A DNA stretch of 64,000 nucleotides, taken from assembly GCF_000764305.2 (NCBI RefSeq), contig NW_025933399.1, positions 124,001 through 188,000 on the forward strand, read 5' to 3'. The stretch comes from Hyalella azteca (taxonomy: Eukaryota > Arthropoda > Malacostraca > Amphipoda > Hyalellidae). The position numbers were made by a program, and so were the translations under genes. Below are positions 51,088-63,110 of this stretch, one piece after another (position 1 is the stretch's first letter; each line of letters starts with the position of its first letter). A model generated the notes under the pieces. That model saw only the letters and a list, made by a program, of their open reading frames with translations. It did no database searches and was not told where the DNA came from.

Positions 51088-53450
51088 AAAAAACAAACTC
51101 AGTATTTTCTCGAGCCGCTGATCGAGGCAAATGCTAACGTAAGCACTGCAATGGCGAGTAATAAATTCCATGTGCGTGACGCGCAGGAATGCAGCGACGT
51201 AACGGCTAGGGAACGTGGCTGTGGGGGCACAGCTTGGGTGGAGCTGCGATGCAGGCGGCGGTGGCAGGCTCAGGGTACACTTTAACTGTAAAAATATTAT
51301 TGCATATAGGAATTCTCAATGAGCAAAGAAAACTGATTGCGATTATACCTTTTTATGTCAAGGCGCAAATTGGTGGGGAGAAATAGTCGTGGTAAAAAGA
51401 TCACAAAGCCGACGTTGAGGAAGCTAAATTACATATTAAGCAAGAAAATTGATTTTTGGTTTATTTACAGAAAATATGCAAAATCAAGAAAAACGTAACA
51501 GTGCATAGTCGTAAAATGACTGAACGCGTACTGAAATATCGTTATGAGTACTGCAATATAAATAATGCAATACCGTGAAGCAACAGCGCACCTACAAAAT
51601 CAACGGTCATATGAGAGGCAGTGCGTATCGCAGGTCAGCTCTTGGTAGCCGGTAGAAACATCGGCGGATCAGAGGCGGCCGGCGCTAGACCAGCTCGTGG
51701 CCATCGATAACCGACTTATGGTGCACTCAGCAACACATCACTCATCTTTAGCAGGGCTCTGAACGCGCCTGATATTCATGTGTATTCATGAGGTCATTAT
51801 ATCGCTGTCGACTTCTGTTTAGCGGGGCATCGGAATGCCATTGAGTGCTTCTTCACAAGAGCGATGCCCGACGAAAAAGCCCAAAATTTACGACCAGCCC
51901 CGATGGGCTGTAGCACAGCGGGCTTATAGAGTATAAGGACGATGAGATAAAAATGACGGCCCATTATGAAGTTGCACGACTGTAAGGATCAAAGTGAGCA
52001 AAAAATATTAGAGAACCATTGCCCATATTTTTGAAGGTGGAAATAAGTCTGATTGTGAAGCGACTCCGTACTTCGTTTCGCTCGGTTATCTTTACAATGC
52101 ATCGTCCATGGAGGAGTATGGAGACCATGAATAATGATGCAATGCATCGGGTAACGCAAGGAGGAAAATAACGTAGAATATAGGAACTGGTACACAAAAC
52201 CAATTAAAATACAATATTTTATATCTATTGTGCAGGTTTTTACTTTTTGGAATATGAAGGCTAAATAGGGAGTAAAGTGGCCGCCTTATTGAATTGAAAT
52301 GGCCAATCATTGCATTACAGAGAACTGGGTTGAACTGTTCCCCACACTTCCAAATAGAATCTCATTTTGATAGTCATCATTTAAAGTACCGCTTTATTTC
52401 AACTGGAATTAGCTCATATTCTTACATATCATCAGTGAAAGTCAGGCTGCGGGAACCAGTGCATATAAGCGAGGAAAATTTAATGAGAAGCGTCAATATT
52501 TCTGGAGTTGCGTTTAGCCGCAGGTCTCGCACATGGCTCTGCTACAGGTGACGCAACTGAACAACTTAATGCAGTAAACTGAAAACAATGATAGTAAACA
52601 GTCAAATTGAGGAGGATGAGGAGTGAAATGAAGAGTATGATCACCAACTCGGATCACACGATAATAAAAAATGACGATTATTGACGGCTGATCAGGAAAA
52701 TGGAGGAGCGTGATCAGCAAGCTGAGAAAATCGAAAAGTAAAACTCAACAGCAAGATCAGTAAAATGAAGAAAATGATCCATAAAACTCAAAAGTCACAA
52801 TGAGCACAGCATTGAAGCAGGACCAGCCTAACTGAAGAAGAATACTCAGGATTATTGCTGAGGTCACCACAGGAGCAGCCCCTGCTCGGCATGGCAGCTC
52901 TGCCACACAAGAGAGCGTATCGGCAGCCACGCTCGCCCCATTAGGCCATTAAATTGCAATAAAAAGCAACATTGCAGTGAATGATCCATCAGGTAAAAAA
53001 ACGTAAAATGCTTCTATGGAATGTCGCCGTCACGCTGAGAACGCCTAACCAAAGAAGGGCCCGCCGTCCACGCGATGCTAAAACTCTTCAAATTGAGCAA
53101 ACAAAAGAAAAACATTTCTTTCATTATTAGATAACTGCCTATATCTATCCCAAGTGAAAGAAAAAGGCAGTTTTTCCATTCTTTATTCGAGAACTGTGTG
53201 AGGCCAATTACCCAGAAAATCGATTTATAGAAGTTGCTATACCGATGATTGAATTTGATTTCTATAATATTGACTTTTTCACTATTAGTATCAGTAAATC
53301 AGACCATTGCATGTTTTCAGTGTGTGTGAGAAAATCCAGGGACTACAAATGAAATATCAAACCATTTTCAAACAATCAAAATTGAGCACAAACGGAGTTT
53401 CCTCTCAGCTCGACTGTCCCCCTGAGGGTACTGGAGCTTAGAGTAAGTTT
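51088..53450. other. Unannotated stretch
   Basis: No gene recognised. Overlapping minus-strand frames at 51964-52310 and a plus-strand frame at 52294-52551 are open but unassignable. Confidence 0.45.
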
Positions 53451-53452
53451 CG

Positions 53453-53505
53453 TACCATGGAGAGTAGGCGTCAAAATGGTAGTACCATGGAGAGTAGGCG
53501 TCAAA
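53453..53505. repeat. Two-copy repeat, 23 identical bases, 30-bp offset
   Basis: TACCATGGAGAGTAGGCGTC followed by AAA is repeated exactly at 53453 and 53483, with seven intervening bases. Confidence 0.88.
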
Positions 53506-53623
53506 GCAATAATGTATTCGTACGCGAGTCGTACAACAGGCGCACCGTCAACGTTCATAATGCCATATGATAATTTAAATTAATCAAGTTATATCAAGAA
53601 AAATATAGGACGCTTCTGAATGA

Positions 53624-53760
53624 TTCAAAGTAAGTAAGATGAAACTACATCTTATTTACTTTCTTATCACTTACTTATCACACTTAACTTACTTTCTTAC
53701 TTCTACTTAAGTATAGGTACATCTTATCTTTGAAAGATTGAAAGTAAGATGCTCAACAGG
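53624..53760. repeat. Self-complementary (TTAC)/(GTAA)-rich tract
   Basis: CAAAGTAAGTAAGATG near 53625 pairs with CATCTTATTTACTTTC shortly after it (14 of 16 positions). GAAAGTAAGATG recurs at the far end. The tract between is TTACTT-rich simple sequence. Confidence 0.6.
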
Positions 53761-56700
53761 AAAATTATACAATGACGTTTATACGGGATAATTACAAAAA
53801 TAATGGTGGTCTATGATGTCCGGAAAAAAACTTGAAACGCCGATTAGTGAATGTCAAGTCGATTACTCACTGTTAGTGAGTAACCATCATCACTGTCACA
53901 ATACTGTGGTTAAAAATTTGATTGATTTCGTAACCTGAAGTTTGTTCTTCAAGTAACATGTTCAAAAATAGAAAAACTACTGAAGAAAAATGTGCAACAA
54001 CATTGAGATATTAATATCCCTAAGCATTCAATCGTATTAAAAAGCCAGCGTTCATGAGCTGAACCTTCATTTCAAATTGAATTCGGTATTTTTTTTCAAC
54101 AAGAATTCAAGACTAAGCAGCATGATCGAAATATATTATCCGAAAGAGCAAAAAGAAATTCTTACCCGAGTGCTTTAAACAAATTTTTTTCATTATGATT
54201 AGTCTTCTACTAATTTCAGATCAATTTTACAACGCATTGCTAGTGAGTAGAGAAGTCTTCATTTGGGGGGGTGTTTGCATGCACATTTATACTACGCTTG
54301 TAAATTATTTTAGTTACGCTTCCGAAAATTCATTTTCTACGTATGGAGTTTCTACCCTTATAGAAAATTTGGATGAATAGCGATATCAGCACAAACTAAA
54401 ATAAATACAGTTGAATGAGTAAAAAAATTAAGCCCCTACTTTAGGTTTTGAAAAATTCGTTGTTTCCACGGGAATAAAATTAATATACTTCATACATGAG
54501 TGTGCTTTCAAAGTTGTAATATAAAAATCAAACGATTATAGCGCTTCTCAGTCTCAAGAGAAGAGATTATCCTTAAGAAAAAAAAAAGGTTCTCACTAGT
54601 TCAGCTTCAGTCTTCAGTGCAACGTTATACAGCATTAAATATACAATACTAGGGATACTATTTTTTCTCGGGCTTGCGAACATTAAAACAAAAAAACGTC
54701 AAGAACGGCCTTAATTCTGAATAATTAACGAACGACCTAAAACTCGAGAAAATATTACGCTTATATCAGAAGCAGGAAATACACTTCTGACGTGATAAAT
54801 TGAAAATTTGCACCGAAGAATATTACAGCATTCAAATAGGAAGAGTAAACGCCTGTTCCATTAGGTTTTCGTTAAAAGCCGATCATCTAACCAAGCGCGA
54901 CCTTTATGAGCACTCGAAACTGTCGTCAGTATCTTGACGCTTGAACGTTCTGAAGACTTGCGGCACCAGCGTCAAATCTGGTCGCGGACTCTTTCATGCT
55001 TCAGATTTTTATGCAAAGAGCGAATGAAATAAAATAATATCAATGTTACCAGTACCATCACAGGGTTGTAAGTAAAGGGATAATAGGGTAAAAATATATT
55101 CACGTTATCATCTATTGAATGGAACAAGCTTCCAAGGATTCTAAAAAATACGGTATAGGCATCAAATGTTGGATTGGAGACAAACTTCTAAAAAGCCGGA
55201 CGTGGGAGCATAACATGACTGCATGCCGGCCTATCTATGAGTAACGAGAAGTAATGCGTTTATCATCGGGCATTGCTGATAAAAATAAACGTAGCAATAC
55301 GTTCACGAGGAGCAGAAACGTCATAGGTATTTTGTCCGCCTTGAGATATCAGCTGTATGATAAGAGAGTGATAAGCTCGATAAGTGAGCGATAAACTCAA
55401 AGTGAAGCGTCTGATCGATATATTCTGCTGACATTTTTAAAAAATGCGTGTAAAAAAAAGTAGTAGACAAAAACAACATATTCCCATTCCAACACTCAAC
55501 TATAAGCCTTCACTACTATAATTGAGCGATAGATATTTATTCATGTTATTAGCGAGTTCATCCACTGAAAATAATACCCAATTACCCATAATATAATACG
55601 AGTCGAAGAGGCTAAACGCGATTCAGGCAAGGTATTAAATAGCATGAAATAAGCAATCAGAAATTAAAGGTGCTGCTTCAATTACACGGCTCATTATCAC
55701 AGTCATTATTGAAATCATTCGCTCATGCGGGAACTACTAAATGATCATGAATTTTAATACAATTACTAATATGATCGAATCATGACCATGTACATTTGTC
55801 CTTGATGGCGAGCGTTTGGAATTCAATTATTATTAAATGAAAGAATGGTTGACCATGACCGTGGATGACGACGTTTTAAACTAGCCACAAATGTGTAAGG
55901 ATGGCAAGCATGTCTCGAGATATAACTCGCTCTTTAATACCTACTATTATAAAGCTTTAGTTCGAAAGCATTTCTATGATCGCAAGTTCCTCGATAACCA
56001 CAAGTTCTGCGACAGTCTAAATCTCTAAGACAGTCATATCATCAAAACCATAGTTGATAGTCAACATTTATAAAAAAATTATCATCGAAGAAACAATTAT
56101 CATAAGGCACGGATGGCTGCAATAACTACAGAACAGCACGGAACACAGGCGATGCACAAACCAATTTCACTGCGTAACACCACAACAGCAATAGCAAACA
56201 TAACATAAAAAGATAACATAAAAAGTTGGTGACAGTGAAAAGAATTAATTGAAGGTGGAGGCCGTTTCCGGCGATGCGCTCACACGTACGATCGCTCACG
56301 CACCCTCGCGGTAAAACGTGACAGGCGCCGCGGAGCGACGGTCGGTCCCCGCAATGCATGTAGCTAACCTAGGATGAAGTCTGGATCCTGTTTATAGCCA
56401 ACATTAAAAGTTATTTTCGCTCTATCAATGTCTTTTGTACTTATAGTTTTCCTTCACTCCCTCCCAACACTCGCCTACTCCTTGCCCTCACCATGTGACC
56501 GTGAGGTCACGAGTTCCAGGTGCATACAAGACCGGCACTCACCTGAAGAAGAATAAAAAGCATTAGGATTAGCGTGAAATTAAATTTAATACCGTCTCTA
56601 ACATATCAATTATGATTAAAAATGAGAACTGTAAAATGATGGTTGTGCCCTTTAGCTAGCTCTGTTAATAGAAGATGAAATATCAGGCTCTAAATTACGA

Positions 56701-56923
56701 TGCTCTAAGGTACAAAAATGACCTCGTTCGAAAAACAAAAAAAGTTTTTGAAAAAATCAAAGCAGACCAAAATATTTGAATGGTTTCGATAAAAATCGTA
56801 CTTGGTTTGTATGATTAGGAATTAAAATGGAGAAATTCAACGGAACTGCAATAAGCCTAGAGCCATATAATATCAAGGCACAGATTTACAACATCACCAA
56901 AGACCAGTTTCTGAGGATTGAGC
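53761..56923. other. Unannotated stretch
   Basis: No gene recognised. At 56490-56550 the sequence GTGAGGTCACGAGTTCCAGG has a Pol III B-box look and is followed by CACTCACCTG, but no A box, tRNA fold or tail confirms a SINE. Confidence 0.45.
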
Positions 56924-57029
56924 CAAGTTTCTCATGAAATAAATTATTTTCTACAAGATTATATTGATATAAATGTCAAGTTTCTCATGAAATAAATTAT
57001 TTTCTACAAGATTATATTGATATAAATGT
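56924..57029. repeat. Perfect tandem duplication, 53-bp unit
   Basis: 56924-56976 and 56977-57029 are identical over 53 bases and directly adjacent. Because no difference has accumulated in AT-rich noncoding DNA, the duplication is either very recent or an assembly error. Confidence 0.93.
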
Positions 57030-58574
57030 GCATAGTATTCTCGCATTGAGAACAGGACTGTGTTAGATGGTGTTTGTGTACAAGCGTCGTTGCCATGACA
57101 ACAGGAAGGGCAGGTAGAGACTATACATGCTGCACTGAATGGCATGTGCCGGGCATGCAAATCTTTTATTCCAACAAGAACGTTGAAAATTCGAACATTC
57201 AAGACAAGTAAACTCACTCCTTTATTCCTAATTAACAGTATTCCTAATCGCACGTTCGAACCACTTTGGAAAGATAAATTTTCCCCTGAACAGACAACTA
57301 TTCCTACGACAGTCGCTCGCTCCTTAGGTGATTTGCATCAATTCTGATTCTCGACAATTGTTCATCAAGACAAGAGGTTGAAAATTAATTTGTGTTGAAA
57401 TTTGTACAAGACCAGCCATAAAGTAAAACCTGCCATAATAGAACTTCTAAATTGCATCGTTTAAACGTCCAAGCTGCTCAAAATCAGGACGACTTAAGTG
57501 CTTATTTAATGTTTCAAATCTATTAAGTCTTGTATAATAATCGCAGAATTAACTAGATCTGTGCGGTTAGATAATGATTTCTACAGAAGTTCTGAACGTA
57601 CAATGAATAACTACTTAACTAATCTGAATATTTTCTTAATAGCATCTTAAATATACAAAGGAACGTCAAGTTTTAAGCAGTGCGCAAGACAAGATTATTT
57701 TCAAAAAGCACCCGACGCGCGTTGTAGGCAGCATCTAAGCGGACGTGAGTGCCATCACTCATTTTGTAGACTAAGGAACCTTAGGAATGGACTAAGTAAG
57801 AATAACGATAATAGCAAATGCAACGTTAGGACCATGAAAGAAATATGATCGTTGATAATATTTTCGTAAGTCACAATTTACAGCTGTTGGGAGAACGAGA
57901 TGAAATTTTAGCAACGACCAGGCACCATATATTAGCAGCTGGCGGGTGAGAACTGGTCTCGAGTGACGTCATCCGACACCAGTCCAGGGGTAGGATCTAA
58001 TTTACCAGCAACGGTACGGCCCGAATTCAACGCGTATTCCACCCTATTAAATTTCATTATAATTAGCCGTGTACAACACCACCTGATCCCCTCTAACGAT
58101 ATGCACCCACGAGGCCACGTCACCATCGAAAAAGCATCATCATCCTCGATCGTCAACAATAATTAATAAGATTTATGCAGACTAATTTTTCAGCATAAGA
58201 CACATGCACTTGGTCATTGTACGTTAATAAGTGAATGGGAATTTTTTAATTATCAGTGAAGTGCATTGCCGCAAAACCACACCTGTAACATGCAAATGTC
58301 ACCGGGACAAAGTATGCAAGTACATTTCAAAATAACATTAAACAATTTTCACAATTCATCATATAATTTGAGTAGGTAAGTGGCTTAATTTTGGCTTGAA
58401 ATTAAAAGCTTCATATGTAAGATTCCGGATCCAAAGACTCTATACGCTTGAGTTCTCGCAATGATCTCTCACCTCTGATTTCTGGAAATGTCCTTCGCCT
58501 GTGCGACAGTAAGATGTCATCTCAATGATATGCCGCGCGTGCAAGACGATACACTGACATGTCACATGTAGGCA
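57030..58574. other. Unannotated stretch
   Basis: No gene recognised. Short frames at 57144-57347 and 57963-58166 lack known motifs. A GTAAGT donor-like site at 58376 has no open frame of note before it. Confidence 0.5.
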
Positions 58575-58755
58575 CAAAGTTATCAGAGTAAAATGTTGTG
58601 AATACGGGGCTATATACACACATACACGCATACCAGAGTTTTCAGAGTAACTAGACACAACAAATCTATCCGAGCAAAATGTCGTACGTGCGGAACTATA
58701 TAAACCATAAACACATGAGTTATCAGAGTGATATGTCGCGTGTACGAGACTAACC
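58575..58755. repeat. Degenerate repeat, AGTTATCAGAGT units
   Basis: AG-TT(A/T)-TCAGAGT followed by an AAATGT-CGT-ACGGGGCTATATA-like tail recurs about three times with irregular spacing of 60-90 bases. It keeps one minus-strand frame open (58757-58440) but gives no recognisable protein. Confidence 0.65.
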
Positions 58756-60310
58756 ACACCAGTTATTCCAAGTCCTGAACGAGTCTATAATACTGAACTT
58801 CGTCAGAAACTAGCATTGTTGAGATCGAACACAATGCCAAAGCCTTGAGATGAACAATGCTCGGAATATAAGCGGTACGTTGTTCTCAATGGTCGTATAA
58901 AGATTTAGTGTCTTGAACAATACCGAGAAGCCATGCAACTCACTTCCTTCTCCTGCAATTTTAGTTTCAGTATTGTCTGTACTTCGATGCTTTATAAATT
59001 CTTTCGACGTCCATGCACTCTTAATCAAAACGTATCTATTTATCACGCATCAAACAAATTATGGTACTTCTATTTAAATTATCACGTATATACTATTGTC
59101 CATTAACAATAATCGCTGCACGTAGTGTTACGTAATACATGTTGTTCTGTTTAGCCAAAACAATAATTCTTCTACGGAAATGAATATCTGATTTTTCATT
59201 GCTTCCTTTTTTATTTAGGGTGAAAATTTTTTCGGGACATTTTGATACAAAACAATGAATAGCTTAACCATTGTTTCTTATCAATATATAGTGTCTAAAT
59301 TAGCAAAGCCTCGATAAGTCAAAAACATGCTAATAATACACGATGCGAATGATTCCGCAAGAAGATTTTCAAAGCATCAAGTGCAATAAACGCGCTGCAG
59401 AGAACATGAAAACGACGAGCCGGTTTCACATTAATTGATATCAATATTTGAGATGCTCAAAACTCATATCTATGACAACAGTTACATTGTACGGAGCACT
59501 TCGTCCAGCTCACTGATAACAATCCCAGAGATAACACACAGCAACAGAAGAAAAAGGAGAGATTGTGAATACAACATACAGCCAAGGATACAAATAAGCT
59601 ATTCATTTAACGGATTCAGTAGGAATAATAACTTATGGCACATAAGCAACAGTGTTAATTTTTTTCATTGTGAAGTATCAAAATATTACAAACAAACCTA
59701 ATAAACGCAAGAGTATAGATAATTATACTCCACACTGGTTTTCTTTACGATCAAGCATGCACTAACACGAACACGAGCGATGCAATCACCACTTTAGTTT
59801 TCCATGACAGTTTATTTTCAGTTTCTTCAGTTTATTTTCAATATAGCCGGGGCACGGCAGATTCTTAGAATTTTATGGCAGCCGTTTCTATTCATGTTGG
59901 CATCAGCCGTTTTTGCTGATGTGTTACGCTTAGAAATGGAATGGCATGGATAACATGAACGAGGTCTGAAAAATCAAGACATCTTTACATCTTTTACAAT
60001 AAAAACCAATATCTCTGCAAGTTGGTTAATAATTAACAATTGCGAGCGTGAACCGAGGATTCTAGATAATAGTAAAATTCTTGTTTACCAAGAGAATTTC
60101 CGCATACGGAATATGTGCCCTGTATATTGAACCCTGGAAAAGTTTACCATAGCGTTAAAAGCAAGAATTTTTTCCGGTCAATACTCTTCCAAAAAATAAA
60201 TAGAGAATTCACGCTGGAGACGAAGGTGGTATGAGGTGTAAAGCCATAGAAATATGGCCTTCGAGGCGGACAGAGAGCGAGCAGAGTATAGCCAGCAGCG
60301 CCAGCACTAA
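58756..60310. other. Unannotated stretch
   Basis: No gene recognised. A small hairpin (CATCAGC against GCTGATG) lies at about 59900-59922, and a CAGTTTATTTTCA motif is repeated at about 59809-59840. An acceptor-like tract TTTTTTATTTAG ends at about 59218 with no long frame after it. Confidence 0.5.
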
Positions 60311-60534
60311 GCGCCCGAAGCAATAGTGACGGGCGTTCTCAGCTGCGCCCGTAGCAATAGTCGCGCAGACGGGAGTTCTCAGCTGCGCCCGTAGCAATAG
60401 TCGCGCAGACGGGAGTTCTCAGCTGCGCCCGTAGCAATAGTCGCGCAGACAGGCGTTCTCAGCTGCGCCCGTAGCAATAGTCGCGCAGACGGGAGTTCTC
60501 AGCTGCGCCCGTAGCAATAGTCGCGCAGACGGGC
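60311..60534. repeat. GC-rich tandem array, 40-bp unit, about 5.7 copies
   Basis: Units start at 60311 (partial, diverged), 60345, 60385, 60425, 60465 and 60505. They share GCGCCCGTAGCAATAGTCGC then GCAGACGGGAGTTCTCAGCT. Internal units are identical but for AGGCG versus GGGAG in one; the edge units are diverged or truncated, as in a homogenised array. Confidence 0.95.
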
Positions 60535-60653
60535 ATGAACTACTCATAACTTACATGCGATCATGAACGAAGAAGAATTGAACTCCGCGCCCCAAAGCTT
60601 ATATCAATCGGGCAGTATAAACATAATAAGGGCAGTACAGAACCATGGTTTGT

Positions 60654-61030
60654 ATCAACATGAACGGTTCATATTGAGAGCACAGCATAACATCGGCCCA
60701 GGACCTTGGCTGCGGTCAACATGAATGGCATAACATAGCAGCAGCAAAGTATTCTGACTAGTCAACATGAAGGGTTCACATGAAGAGCACAACATAACAG
60801 CAGCCCAGTGTTATTACTGGTCAACATGAAGGGTTCATATGAATGGCACAACATAACAGCAGCCCAGGGTTATGGCTAGTCAACATGAAGGGTTCACATG
60901 AAGGGCACAACATAACAGCAGCAAAGTATTCTGACTTCTCAACATGAAGGGATCAGATGAAAATCACAACAAAACTTCGGTCCAGGAACGTAAAAAAACT
61001 CCTATAAAGGGCACCACATATCAGCAGCCC
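60654..61030. repeat. Tandem array, 59-bp unit, about six copies
   Basis: TCAACATGAAGGGTTCA begins units at about 60654, 60716, 60762, 60821, 60880 and 60939. Three exact 59-base spacings lie in the middle and one short unit carries a deletion. Each unit carries GCACAACATAACAGCAGC. It follows the unrelated 40-bp array by only about 120 bases. Confidence 0.93.
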
Positions 61031-61550
61031 AGCAGTAGAAGTCTCGACTTAGGGTTGACAGAGCGATGGTCGAGAAGCAGAGTTACTGGAGAAGAGCCAC
61101 AGAGTTTCCGGCACAGACGAGGCATACCAGGCGGGGGCGGTGCCCCCAACCATCAGGGCGGCCTCGCACTGCATGCCACAAGCGTCCGAAATTATAAGAC
61201 AAGCTGCAAAGCTGCATGCTTAAACGGCTGCGGAGTTTATCAGCAGTGCCAAAACGTCGTAAGAAACGAAGAAAGTATCTCATCGATGCACTGGTCACGG
61301 AAAATGCGCGTACTAGGAGGAGCGTACCTACTATCCCTCAATGAAGATTAATGTTTAAGCATGTGTGGAATTCAGTTATCACGGGAGCTGGTTCATTCAT
61401 AAGTACAACAAGCAAGAAATAAGCAATGCAAGTTATCGTAAGACAATTACTCCAATGATGCCTTGACCACAACGATCACAATAACAGCATCGAACAACAG
61501 CCACACGGAGCACCTAAGTAGCCCCAAGACGGCAGTGCCAGCCCATTCCA

Positions 61551-61631
61551 TGACGTCACACGCCACATCCGGGACATGACTTCACATGCCACTTCCTTAA
61601 CGTGACGTCACTCACGACTTCCAGGACGTCA
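61551..61631. promoter_or_regulatory. Cluster of CRE-type sites (TGACGTCA)
   Basis: Perfect TGACGTCA palindromes lie at 61551-61558 and 61603-61610. A one-mismatch TGACTTCA lies at 61577-61584, and GACGTCA at 61625-61631. The first three sit 26 bases apart, so the cluster is itself a decayed tandem repeat with the unit core CACATGCCAC(A/T)TCC. CREB/ATF factors bind such sites. A repeat origin can explain the clustering without selection, so regulatory use is a guess. Confidence 0.35.
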
Positions 61632-61692
61632 GCAGCAATGGCATGAATTCCGCGGCACGCAGCTACACCGGCAGCGGCTGAACGAGTAGACG

Positions 61693-62079
61693 ATGCTGCA
61701 ACATCAGGAGCAGCAGCAGCAGCAGCAGCTATTAGAGTCGACAGAAAAAGAAGTAATGAAAATTGAAGCAACACCACAAGCAACGGTGAGAACAGCACCA
61801 ACAGCGACAGGAGCGGTTTCACCAATAGTTTACCTAATAGAAACGGAATGGAAACCTAGTAAGCCAAAGAAGCAGCAAACGGGAGACTGGGAGAGGCTGT
61901 CAGTCTCGATAGATCTGATCGAAAGTTCAGTTTTAAGGTTTCCTGTAAGCAAGACACGAACATTACGAAAATCGGTGACTGACCATAATAGTCTAATCTT
62001 CAACACCGCCGCTAATATACTATATACTACACTATACAGAGTGGAGGAGCGGCAGCAGAGGCGAGAGAAAGAGCAGTAA
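61693..62079 (+). CDS. Hypothetical small polyglutamine protein
   Basis: An ATG at 61693 (A at -3, in-frame stop just upstream) opens 128 codons ending at TAA. The peptide begins MLQHQEQQQQQQLLES and then has a Thr/Ala-rich segment, a Lys/Pro-rich patch (EWKPSKPKKQQTGDWERL), and an Arg/Gln/Glu-rich end. The polyQ comes from a (CAG)n run. I recognise no family. It lies just downstream of the CRE-type cluster, but this may be chance, and splice sites were not needed or seen. It could equally be an accidental frame over simple sequence. Confidence 0.17.
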   Translation: MLQHQEQQQQQQLLESTEKEVMKIEATPQATVRTAPTATGAVSPIVYLIETEWKPSKPKKQQTGDWERLSVSIDLIESSVLRFPVSKTRTLRKSVTDHNSLIFNTAANILYTTLYRVEERQQRREKEQ

Positions 62080-62674
62080 AAAGTATATAAATAAAATTAC
62101 AAATAGAAGCCGCACAAAAAGACGTAGTAGCTAGAAAAGGACAAAAAAAAAGAACCGCAAGAAAAAGGCGTCCGTAACACTGAACCGTTCTCGAAATGCT
62201 TCAATTATGCCCACGCTTCGCAGCGTTCCATGATATGTGTGGCAAATTGGCAGCACGCAAGCGACGCTCGTCGCATTCTCACCTCAAGGTCGCAAACAGA
62301 CTTGACCTAGCGATGTTCTCAGCAGCAATAGACTATAAGGCAGCATGCCTTCAAGTAATATAAATATTTTAGGCAATCGTCAGTAAAATCAAAATTGACT
62401 CAGGTTAGAATTGCAAACTAAACTGATCTGTACGAGGGAAAAACCTTAAGAAATAATCGCATTGTGTTCAGTCCAACAACCAAAGTGTCAAGACCCGTCA
62501 AGAATTTCCTTCAAGTTCTTCCGATGTTTATGTCCAATGTCAACAGGAGTTTGAGGTTGGCCGGTTCAGTTGTGAAACTGAATCGCAAATAACCGCTGGA
62601 TCTGAGATGCAGCTCTTATTTCATGGACGAATTATCACCCTTAACTGTTGATTGTTGCTTAAAAGCACACGTAA
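62080..62674. other. Unannotated stretch
   Basis: Immediately after the polyQ frame, 62089-62178 encodes a separate short basic peptide ending ARKGQKKRTARKRRP; this is probably just A/G-rich DNA. Nothing else is supported. Confidence 0.45.
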
Positions 62675-62723
62675 AGAATTATCGCCATTGGCGATATTAT
62701 TATTAGAATTATCGCCATTGGCG
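62675..62723. repeat. Two-copy repeat with internal dyad, 30-bp offset
   Basis: AGAATTATCGCCATTGGCG is repeated exactly at 62675 and 62705. Each copy contains a near-palindrome (ATCGCCATTGGCGAT). Confidence 0.85.
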
Positions 62724-62939
62724 CATTATCATCATTGGCTGATGTAAATAGGAATTCCTAACTATTTTTTATAGTAGGACCCAGATGTAGCGAGCATAAA
62801 CGTAAACAATAAGAAATATTTTAGGGGGTAATACATCCGGTCGCTGGTACAAAGGTCGAAATATTTCCGAAACAAGGAACACGTCATCAAATTATGACGC
62901 TGGCCAACGTTCCAAGAACATCAAAGGTCCCTTCTAAAA

Positions 62940-63110
62940 AAGACGTCGGGAGACGCTGGTCGCGTCATGTCGGAATGCAGCGAGCACTCGTAACAGCGCC
63001 ACGTCACGACCAATCAGCAGCCGCCCTCGCTCAAACCTGGCACTCGGCACCAGCCAGCCAATCAGCGTCCAGCATGACGCGTCCTGAGTCACGACCGTCC
63101 CAGCAAAGGG
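62940..63110. promoter_or_regulatory. Promoter-like GC-richer segment with two CCAAT boxes
   Basis: CCAATCAG occurs at 63010-63017 and again at 63058-63065 in the same orientation. A CACGTCACGAC site overlaps the first, and TGACGCGTC follows at about 63075. Paired CCAAT boxes close to CRE-like sites within a GC-rich segment are common in TATA-less animal promoters that bind NF-Y. No initiator or first exon could be identified on either strand. Confidence 0.3.

Noticed and set aside
60944..61351. 135-codon plus-strand frame
   Set aside because: Its first part lies in the 59-bp array and the rest shows no family motif; no start context or splice support.
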